Of a stretch of DNA of 32,797 nucleotides, positions 15,521-22,425 are shown piece by piece. The notes under the pieces were generated by a model. The model searched no databases. It had not been told where the DNA came from and worked only from the letters and a program-made list of their open reading frames with translations. Within the stretch, counting starts at the first letter, position 1; each line of letters begins with the position of its first letter. Location of the stretch: assembly GCA_900315745.1 (NCBI GenBank), contig ONAG01000061.1, forward strand, positions 1-32,797, read 5' to 3'. This DNA is from an uncultured Prevotellaceae bacterium. Its GTDB lineage: Bacteria > Bacteroidota > Bacteroidia > Bacteroidales > Bacteroidaceae. The translations under genes and the position numbers were made by a program.

Positions 15521-15664
15521 CAAAAATAAGCAGGTGACCATAACCAACAATGGCATTTTTTGAGCTTTGAGGATGCTGATTTTGACCACCTTATTGTCAT
15601 GCCAAGAAGCATTCTATCTGCAAGCGACAACAAACTACACAACTATCAATCATATTAGATTATT

Positions 15665-18256
15665 ATGAGAAATCTGACATTACTATTATTATGCCTTTTG
15701 TTCCCCCTGGCATCCATGGCGCAAGGATGGGAAAGTGACTATGCCCGCATAGAGCAAAGCATACGAAAAGTACAAATTCCCAACAAAAAATTCGTCATCA
15801 CCAAGTATGGTGCAGCAGTGGATGCAAGTCCTGCGGAGAACCAAGAAGCCATAAATAAAGCCATTGCGGCATGTTCGAAAGCTGGTGGCGGCAAGGTCAT
15901 AGTACCTGCCGGAATATGGCAGACAGGCGCCATCCGCCTGAAGAGCCGCGTCAACCTCGTGGTGGAGAAAGACGCCCGTCTGCTCTTTGCCTTCGACACC
16001 ACCCTCTACCCTACCGTGCTCACACGCTGGGAAGGAATTGATGTTTACAACTACTCACCCTGCATCTACGCTTACGGCGAGACCGATGTTGCTATCACTG
16101 GCGAAGGCACCATCGACGGCAATGGCAGAAACGAGACATGGTGGCAGATGTGCGGTGCGCCACGTTATGGATGGACGGTAGATACCCCCGAGCACCAGAA
16201 AGAGACACGTCCCCAACTGCTTCGTTTGGCAGAAGACGGTGTTGACGTTAGCGAAAGACAGTTTGGTCCCGGCAAGGGATTGCGCCCACAGCTCATCAAC
16301 CTCTACAAATGCAACGGCATCCTGCTTGAGGATTTGACACTCGTAAACTCACCCTTCTGGGTGGTGCATCCCTTGATGAGCACCGACATCACCGTGCGCG
16401 GACTGAAAATATGGAACGAGGGTCCCAACGGCGACGGCTGCGACCCCGAATCATGCGACCGCGTGCTCATTGAGAACTGCCTCTTCCACACCGGCGACGA
16501 CTGCATAGCCATCAAGAGCGGGCGCAACGTCGATGGAAGACGCTGGAACATCCCAAGCCAGAACATCATCGTGCGCAACTGCGAGATGCAGGACGGACAC
16601 GGTGGCGTGGTCATCGGTTCGGAAATCTCCGGCGGCTGCCGCAACGTCTATGTGGAGAACTGCAAGATGGACTCGCCCAACCTGGACCGTGTATTGAGAA
16701 TCAAGACCAACTCATGCCGTGGAGGCATCATAGAGAACATATACATGCGCAAGGTGGAAGTGGGACAATGCCGTGAGGCAGTGATGCGCATCAACCTGAA
16801 CTACGAGCCGAAGGAGAACTGCTGCCGAGGATTCAACCCCACTGTGCGCAACGTATTCATGGAGGATGTGACTTGCAAGAAGAGCAAGTACGGACTCTTG
16901 GTGAACGGACTGGAAGACGCTGACAACATCTACAACATCAACGTGAAGAACTGCCGCTTCGACGGCGTGAAGGACGAGGGACTGCACCGCACCGGCAAGA
17001 GCCACGACCTGCATCTCGACAATGTCTTCGCGAACGGCTCACTGCTGCTCACCGAAATGCCTTACAAGAACTACAGCGAATGGCTCACCTATTCCGAGAT
17101 GCAAAGAGTGCCAAAGTCATACATGCTCGACTTCTCCACCAAGCCCAAATGGAGCTATGTGATGGGCATAGAGCTGGAGTCGATGCTCGACACATACCTT
17201 GAGCATGGCGGACAGTCGATACTCGACTATTGCAAGGAATATACCGACACGATGATAGACTCAAAAGGCACCATACGAGGCTACGACATTCTCGACTACA
17301 ATCTGGACAACATACGCACCGGCCATTTCGTCACACGCATGTATCAATTGGCTCCCGAGGCTAAGAACCTCTTGGCAATGAACACCATGATGAAGCAGCT
17401 CGACAAGCAGCCCCGCACCGTTGCCGACAAGGTCTATTGGCACAAGGCAATCTACGCCTACCAGGTGTGGCTCGACGGCATCTTCATGGGACTGCCCTAC
17501 CGGGTGCTCACTGCCAAGACTCTGATGAAGCCCAAGAAAGCCAAAAAGATATATGATGACGCAGTAAACCAGATAAGCATCACATACCAGCGCACTCTCG
17601 ACCCGCAGACCGGACTCAACCGCCATGCCTACGACGAAAACCGCAACATGTTCTGGGCAGACAAGACCACAGGTCTGAGCCAACACTGCTGGGGCAGGGC
17701 ACAGGGATGGTACACCATGGCACTGATAGAACTGCTCGACGCGCTGCCCGAAGACTATTCACGCCGTGGCGAGGTGATAGAATTGCTACGCAAGGACCTT
17801 GACGCCATCATCAAATGGCAAGACAAGACCACTGGCGTGTGGTATCAGGTGATGGACTCCCCAACCAGGGAAGGCAACTACCTGGAATCTACCTGCTCCG
17901 CGATGTTCGCCTACTCCTTGTTGAAAGCCTACCGCAAGGGCTATCTCGGCGAGAAATACCGCGATGCGGGAGTGAAAGCATACAAGGGCATACTCGCCAA
18001 CTTCATCCGTGTGAATGCCGACAAGACAATATCCCTCACCTCTTGCTGCTCGGTGGCAGGTCTTGGTCCCGGCATCAGCCCACAGGTGGAAGCCGCTCTG
18101 AAGAAAATCAACCCCAAAGCAAAAGCAAAAGAAAACACCAGACGTGACGGTTCATACGAATACTACCTTAGCGAGCCTGTCCGCGACAACGATGCCAAGG
18201 GTGTTGGTCCTTTCATCTGGGCTTCGCTTGAAATGGAGCGCATGAACCTGAAATAA
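15665..18256 (+). CDS. Bifunctional secreted pectinase: GH28 polygalacturonase fused to GH105 unsaturated uronyl hydrolase
   Basis: This 863-residue protein has a signal peptide (LLLLCLLFPLASMAQ). Residues about 38-470 form a GH28 right-handed beta-helix with all signature sites: NGDGCD (N255, D257), TGDDC (D278-D279), GHGG (H312) and RIK (R345-K347). Aspartates 257, 278 and 279 would be the catalytic set. Residues about 500-863 form a GH105 alpha/alpha barrel: YQVWLDG with D604, QHCWGRAQGWYTMAL (H674, W682), a Cys-rich SLTSCCSVAGLG, and YEYYLSEPVRDNDAKGVGPFIWA. GH28 cuts galacturonan or rhamnogalacturonan; GH105 removes the 4,5-unsaturated uronic acid left by lyases. The fusion therefore joins a hydrolase with the clean-up enzyme for lyase products, which fits the PL1 lyase gene 73 bp downstream. 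Both halves look intact. Confidence 0.9.
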   Translation: MRNLTLLLLCLLFPLASMAQGWESDYARIEQSIRKVQIPNKKFVITKYGAAVDASPAENQEAINKAIAACSKAGGGKVIVPAGIWQTGAIRLKSRVNLVVEKDARLLFAFDTTLYPTVLTRWEGIDVYNYSPCIYAYGETDVAITGEGTIDGNGRNETWWQMCGAPRYGWTVDTPEHQKETRPQLLRLAEDGVDVSERQFGPGKGLRPQLINLYKCNGILLEDLTLVNSPFWVVHPLMSTDITVRGLKIWNEGPNGDGCDPESCDRVLIENCLFHTGDDCIAIKSGRNVDGRRWNIPSQNIIVRNCEMQDGHGGVVIGSEISGGCRNVYVENCKMDSPNLDRVLRIKTNSCRGGIIENIYMRKVEVGQCREAVMRINLNYEPKENCCRGFNPTVRNVFMEDVTCKKSKYGLLVNGLEDADNIYNINVKNCRFDGVKDEGLHRTGKSHDLHLDNVFANGSLLLTEMPYKNYSEWLTYSEMQRVPKSYMLDFSTKPKWSYVMGIELESMLDTYLEHGGQSILDYCKEYTDTMIDSKGTIRGYDILDYNLDNIRTGHFVTRMYQLAPEAKNLLAMNTMMKQLDKQPRTVADKVYWHKAIYAYQVWLDGIFMGLPYRVLTAKTLMKPKKAKKIYDDAVNQISITYQRTLDPQTGLNRHAYDENRNMFWADKTTGLSQHCWGRAQGWYTMALIELLDALPEDYSRRGEVIELLRKDLDAIIKWQDKTTGVWYQVMDSPTREGNYLESTCSAMFAYSLLKAYRKGYLGEKYRDAGVKAYKGILANFIRVNADKTISLTSCCSVAGLGPGISPQVEAALKKINPKAKAKENTRRDGSYEYYLSEPVRDNDAKGVGPFIWASLEMERMNLK

Positions 18257-18329
18257 GCCGCAAAGAAACAAACAAAAGAAGCAAAAGAAACAAAACAAAC
18301 AAACACTTAGAAACGAACAAGAACTAATC

Positions 18330-21017
18330 ATGAAACAATTCATCATCGGTGCCATCCTCACACTGACAGCAGCTGTGGCTATGGCACAAGCACCCGCTTT
18401 CCCCGGTGCTGAGGGGCATGGCAGGTACACCACTGGCGGGCGTGGTGGCAACGTCATCCACGTGACCAACCTAAACGACAGTGGAACAGGTTCGCTGCGT
18501 GCTGCCGTGGAAGGAAACAGCAAAAAAATCATCGTGTTCGACGTGGGCGGCGTCATCAGTCTCAATAGCGAACTGAAAATTGGCGGCAACACCACGATAG
18601 AAGGTCAGACAGCTCCTTATCCCGGCATCACCCTGAGATACTACACTGTAAGACCAGGAGCCAACAACATCATCCGCTTCCTCCGCATCAGACGCGGTTC
18701 GGAGAAAGATGTCAACGACGGAGCCGATGCCATCTGGCAAAGAGAGGTGACAAGCATCATGCTCGACCACTGCTCGTTCTCGTGGAGCATCGACGAGGTG
18801 GCTTCATTCTACGACAACAACAACTTCACCATGCAGTGGTGCACCATCGGCGAGTCGCTCAACAATGCCGGTCACCAAAAGGAAGCGCACGGCTACGGCG
18901 GCATCTGGGGCGGCAAGTTGGCTTCCTTCCACCACAACATGCTCATCCACTTGCAAAACCGCACACCACGTTTCAATGGTTCGCGCTATGGATGGGACGG
19001 ATGGACGAACAACAAGGAGTACAGCACCTACCAATGGGAGAACACCGTGCAAGCTGAGAACGTGGACTTCCGCAACTGCGTGCTCTACAACTGGGGCACC
19101 GGCGGCTGTTACGGAGGTCCTGGCGGCGGACAAATCAACATGGTGAACAACTACTACAAGGCTGGTCCTGCCACAAGGAACAAGACCCGCCTGACACAAG
19201 TGTCGGTGAGCAATTCCGGCAACTCCACCACAGACACATTCGAAGGCATGACAAGCCGCTACTACATTAGCGGCAACTATATGGCAGCCGCCACAAGTCC
19301 GGAGAATTACGACTGGAAAGGCGTGGTTTACGACAGTGGCGTGTTCACCATCAATGGAGAGAAATACTCCCAAGACCCCAACAACTACTATGGAAGCAGC
19401 GTGCCTCATGTGAACAACTCCTCTGGCGTGAGTTGTGTGCGCATCAAGATGGACACGCCTACAGCGACAGGCTTGGTCACCACCCACAAAGCCACCACAG
19501 CCTACGAGAAGGTGCTCGACTATGTGGGAGCCTCTATGTATCGTGACAATGTTGACGAGCGTTATGTGGAGGAGACACGCAACGGAACAGCCACCTATAC
19601 TGGTTCGATAACAGGCTTGCCAGGCATAGTTGACCTTGTCTCCGATGTCAATGGTTATACAGAAGCCAACTTCGGCACAGGGTCGTTGCCTTCCGGATGG
19701 GACACCGACAACGACGGCATGCCCGACATCTGGGAGACCGCCAACGGACTCAACCCCAACAGCGCGGCTGACGCCACCACCTATACCCTCGACGCAAAGG
19801 GATACTACACCAACATCGAGGTGTATTGCAACGCCCTTGTGGAAGACCTCGTGAAGCTGCAAAATGCTGACGCGCAAAGTTCTTTTGACGAATACTATCC
19901 CGAAGTGGTGCGCGTGGATGGCATACCATACTATGGTTATGATCCCAACGGCGGTGACGACCCCGAACTTGGCGACATGGAATATGTCATCTCCAACAGC
20001 ACCAACACCGGCAACAACACTTCAAGCACATACGAGTTTGAGAACGGCATCACGGTGACCAACGTGAAAAACAAGTCTTATGGTGCCGGCATGGAAAACG
20101 GAGTGAAGTATTCTGCCGGCGTGCAGTACACCATCAACCTGCCAGAAGGATTCAAGGTCCTCAGCATCAAGTTCAAAGGCTACGACAACTATGCTGATGC
20201 AGACTCATACATCCAGGAATGCAACGGCACCGAATACGGCACCACCCAATATGTGTTCCCGCAAAAGAACGGCAGCAGTTATGTCCTGACTGAGCACCAG
20301 ATCAATTTCGACACTCCAGCCACCGGTCAAATCACCTTCACACCGGCAGGCAAGCAAGTGGTGTGGGTTATCACTCTTTGCGGCACATACAAATCTGACG
20401 ATTCAATGTCATACACCATAGCCCAAAGCACCAACACCGGCTCCAACACAACGAGCACATACGAGTTTGAGAATGGCATCACGGTGACCAACACGAAAGA
20501 AAAGTCTTATAGCGTAGGATTCGAAGACGGCATAAAATATTCCGCCGGAGTGCAGTACACCATACACCTGCCTGAAGGGTTCAAGGCAAACAACATCATC
20601 TTCAAGGGTTACGACAACTATGCAGATGCCGACTCTTACATCAAGGAGTGCAACGGCAAAGAATACAGCACTACAGAATACGTGTTCCCCAAGAAAGAAG
20701 GCAACAGCTATGTAGTGAAAGAACACCAGATAGACTTTGAGGTTCCTGTCGGCAAAACCATCACATTCACTCCTGCAGGCAAGCAGGTGGTGTGGGTAAT
20801 CACCATCAACGGAATCATCGGAGGCGAAGAGGAAGGTCTGCTTGGCGATGCAAATGAAGACGGCAACGTGTCTGTATCTGATGTGACTGTGGTTGTCAAT
20901 TACATTTTGGGATTCGACACTAATGTCATCAACTTAAAAAATGCCGATGTGAACAAGGACAACACCATTGGCGTTGCCGATGTCATGGGGATAGTGGATA
21001 TCATCCTGGTGCAATAA
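18330..21017 (+). CDS. PL1-type pectate lyase with tandem C-terminal modules and dockerin
   Basis: This 895-residue protein has a signal peptide (LTLTAAVAMAQ). The lyase domain (about 25-430) begins AFPGAEGHGRYTTGGRGG and has the parallel beta-helix series VIHVTNLNDSGTGSLRAA, IIVFDVGGVISL, IIRFLRIRRG, and IMLDHCSFSWSIDE, typical of Bacteroidota PL1 enzymes. About 100 residues of linker include DTDNDGMPDIWE, a calcium-binding-like motif. Two 143-residue modules follow (nucleotides about 19983-20411 and 20412-20819), near-identical in parts (STYEFENGITVTN, FKGYDNYADADSYI, FTPAGKQVVWVIT). A type I dockerin then closes the protein (GDANEDGNVSVSD from residue 840, and ADVNKDNTIGVAD). The dockerin suggests docking to cohesin-bearing partners. 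No cohesin gene of classical type is in the window, but the protease at 25267 has cohesin-like parts. Confidence 0.88.
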   Translation: MKQFIIGAILTLTAAVAMAQAPAFPGAEGHGRYTTGGRGGNVIHVTNLNDSGTGSLRAAVEGNSKKIIVFDVGGVISLNSELKIGGNTTIEGQTAPYPGITLRYYTVRPGANNIIRFLRIRRGSEKDVNDGADAIWQREVTSIMLDHCSFSWSIDEVASFYDNNNFTMQWCTIGESLNNAGHQKEAHGYGGIWGGKLASFHHNMLIHLQNRTPRFNGSRYGWDGWTNNKEYSTYQWENTVQAENVDFRNCVLYNWGTGGCYGGPGGGQINMVNNYYKAGPATRNKTRLTQVSVSNSGNSTTDTFEGMTSRYYISGNYMAAATSPENYDWKGVVYDSGVFTINGEKYSQDPNNYYGSSVPHVNNSSGVSCVRIKMDTPTATGLVTTHKATTAYEKVLDYVGASMYRDNVDERYVEETRNGTATYTGSITGLPGIVDLVSDVNGYTEANFGTGSLPSGWDTDNDGMPDIWETANGLNPNSAADATTYTLDAKGYYTNIEVYCNALVEDLVKLQNADAQSSFDEYYPEVVRVDGIPYYGYDPNGGDDPELGDMEYVISNSTNTGNNTSSTYEFENGITVTNVKNKSYGAGMENGVKYSAGVQYTINLPEGFKVLSIKFKGYDNYADADSYIQECNGTEYGTTQYVFPQKNGSSYVLTEHQINFDTPATGQITFTPAGKQVVWVITLCGTYKSDDSMSYTIAQSTNTGSNTTSTYEFENGITVTNTKEKSYSVGFEDGIKYSAGVQYTIHLPEGFKANNIIFKGYDNYADADSYIKECNGKEYSTTEYVFPKKEGNSYVVKEHQIDFEVPVGKTITFTPAGKQVVWVITINGIIGGEEEGLLGDANEDGNVSVSDVTVVVNYILGFDTNVINLKNADVNKDNTIGVADVMGIVDIILVQ
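19983..20819 (+). repeat. Tandem duplication of a 143-codon module inside the pectate lyase
   Basis: Equivalent positions are offset by exactly 429 bp (for example the GAG of STYEFENG at 20034 and at 20463). The DNA is still very similar across stretches such as the FENGITVTN codons and the TPAGKQVVWVIT codons, so the duplication is fairly recent. Each copy looks like a beta-sandwich, possibly carbohydrate-binding. Confidence 0.85.
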
Positions 21018-21031
21018 GTTCCCTATAAACC

Positions 21032-21084
21032 ACATTCGCAGTTTGCTGTTCGCCAGGGCAGGCGATGCGCAAACTGCGAATGTT
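21032..21084. terminator. Bidirectional terminator between the pectate lyase and the leftward sigma operon
   Basis: CATTCGCAGTTTGC and GCAAACTGCGAATG pair perfectly over 14 bp around a GC-rich loop of about 22 nt, and TTTTTATT follows on the plus strand. It sits between convergent genes ending at 21017 and 21116 and probably serves both. Confidence 0.85.
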
Positions 21085-21115
21085 TTTATTCTATTTTTTC
21101 CTTTCTTCGATTTCG

Positions 21116-21691
21116 CTATTGTCCTTTGAAATCATCTATTTCATCAATTATCTCTGAGTATTCGTCCTGAATCCTGAAATGAACCTTCAGTCCGATGGCG
21201 GCACCTACGCATCCTGCGATGACACACAACCCGACAGGCAACACCCAATTATCCATCCCCATCACCTTGTATTGCTCGTATGAGAAATAAGCCAGCCACA
21301 AGACAGCCAATGGAATGCCTATCTTCAACCAGTCTTGGTCGAGTTTCTTGGCATTAGCCACTTTCTCCCTCACCTCCACCAGGTCTTTCCCCATTAGCCG
21401 GCTACCAAGATGGCGACCGTTGTAGAGCGTGTATGCCAATACCACGAGCATCAACAAGCATGTGGCGAGGAACATGTAAATCGACATCCCATTCAGCTTC
21501 ACGAAAGCCCAATATGAATATGGCATCATAAATATGCAAAGGATGCAGACAATCATGTATCGGCGGTTGATGCTTAGCATGCTTTTTCGCATTGAGCGAC
21601 GCAAGATCTTCTCGTTTACTATGTCTTGGTTCTGGAGTTTCTCCTTCAAGATTTCCATTTGCTTACGCATGTCTTCAAATTCACTGTTCAT
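21116..21691 (-). CDS. Four-helix membrane protein downstream of the ECF sigma factor
   Basis: This is a 191-residue protein. A short cytoplasmic N-terminal coiled region (residues 1-35, acidic then basic) is followed by two hydrophobic helices (about 46-63 and 68-88), a charged loop with an acidic/lysine stretch, and two more helices (about 121-137 and 150-168). It lies 22 bp after the sigma gene on the same strand. Proteins of this type commonly sit behind ECF sigma factors in Bacteroidales and might act as an anti-sigma or sensing partner. No zinc-binding anti-sigma motif (HxxxCxxC) is present, so this role is inference from position. The family is otherwise unrecognised. Confidence 0.7.
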   Translation of the reverse strand: MNSEFEDMRKQMEILKEKLQNQDIVNEKILRRSMRKSMLSINRRYMIVCILCIFMMPYSYWAFVKLNGMSIYMFLATCLLMLVVLAYTLYNGRHLGSRLMGKDLVEVREKVANAKKLDQDWLKIGIPLAVLWLAYFSYEQYKVMGMDNWVLPVGLCVIAGCVGAAIGLKVHFRIQDEYSEIIDEIDDFKGQ

Positions 21692-21713
21692 GGCAAAATC
21701 ATTTTTTATTGTT

Positions 21714-22184
21714 CTACATATTTTTTAATTGCTCCTTTATTCTGAACAACCTGACACTGACGTTCTTGGTGGAAATGCCGACTATCTGTCCGATTTCCTC
21801 GTACGAGAGATTTTCAAGCCAGAGCAGGACTATCGCCCTGTCGAAAGGTTTGAGTTTTGAGATTCGCTTGTGGAGCATATCCACCTGTTGGGTGTCTGCA
21901 TCCTGGTCTTCAAACAAGTTGATGTCAATGGAGAGGGCTGTTGATGGCTGTCGTTTCTTCTTTCGCTCACACGAAATGCAGGTGTTGAGAGCAACGCGAT
22001 ATACCCACGTCTTGATATCGCTACGGTTTTCGAACCCATCAAATCCCCGCCACATGTTGACAAGAGTCTCCTGAAAGAGGTCGTTCACCTCATCCTCATC
22101 ATTGGAGAACATGTAGCACACGGTGTAAATGGTGCTCTTGTTCATCGTCACCGTCTGCGAGAATTGTTTTTCTTTTGTTGTCAT
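21714..22184 (-). CDS. ECF-type RNA polymerase sigma factor
   Basis: This 156-residue protein has region 2 (YTVCYMFSNDEDEVNDLFQETLVNMW, then SDIKTWVYRVALNTCI) and region 4 (LKPFDRAIVLLWLENLSYEE, IGQIVGISTKNVSVRLFRIK), the two DNA- and core-binding parts of ECF sigma-70 factors. There is no N- or C-terminal extension. The reading frame is complete, with a start at 22184 and a good upstream promoter box. Its partner is probably the membrane protein encoded next. Which promoters it serves cannot be read from the sequence. Its position between the pectinase genes and the large modular secreted protein suggests a local surface-associated regulon, as a guess only. Confidence 0.9.
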   Translation of the reverse strand: MTTKEKQFSQTVTMNKSTIYTVCYMFSNDEDEVNDLFQETLVNMWRGFDGFENRSDIKTWVYRVALNTCISCERKKKRQPSTALSIDINLFEDQDADTQQVDMLHKRISKLKPFDRAIVLLWLENLSYEEIGQIVGISTKNVSVRLFRIKEQLKNM

Positions 22185-22223
22185 TGTGTCGTTTTGTTCA
22201 GATGATTTTACCCTTTAGACGCA

Positions 22224-22231
22224 CAAAAGTA
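22224..22231 (-). promoter_or_regulatory. -7 promoter box for the sigma factor operon
   Basis: The minus strand reads TACTTTTG, fitting TAnnTTTG, 39 bp upstream of the sigma start codon. The surrounding 22185-22425 spacer also holds the divergent promoter for the gene at 22426. Confidence 0.55.
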
Positions 22232-22384
22232 GGAAAAACTACACGAAAAAGACTTTTTTTCAAAAAAGATTTCCAAGAGGAACGAGAACCCATCATTATA
22301 CATAAAACACCGTCACACATGACAACATCACACCCAGTGAATAAAAAAAAGCAATAAAATGACGCTCGTTTGAATATTTTTTTG

Positions 22385-22392
22385 TACGTTTG
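22385..22392 (+). promoter_or_regulatory. -7 promoter box TACGTTTG
   Basis: TACGTTTG fits TAnnTTTG and lies 33 bp upstream of the ATG at 22426, giving a leader of about 26 nt. T-runs precede it, with no ideal -33 box. Confidence 0.6.
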
Positions 22393-22425
22393 CAATCAGA
22401 TGACGTATAACCAAAACTTAACACT

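Larger units (their letters stand above)
15280..15664. other. Intergenic region with a small RNA, repeated boxes and the GH28 promoter
   Basis: This 385-bp stretch has no protein gene. The left third carries a leftward small-RNA unit (about 15302-15374). The middle carries two direct repeats and poly-A/T tracts (15412-15475). The right part carries a rightward -7 box (15513-15520) and a leader of about 138 nt for the GH28-GH105 gene. The leader shows no recognisable riboswitch. Confidence 0.5.

Noticed and set aside
18257-18329. Separate promoter between the GH28-GH105 and pectate lyase genes
   Set aside because: The 73-bp spacer is a run of A-rich CAAA/GAAA words with no TAnnTTTG box, so the genes are taken as one operon.
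18804-19877. Long minus-strand open frame of 357 codons opposite the pectate lyase
   Set aside because: It is the mirror of a strongly coding, GC-rich gene with clear domains. Its translation is rich in V, H and C without any recognisable motif.
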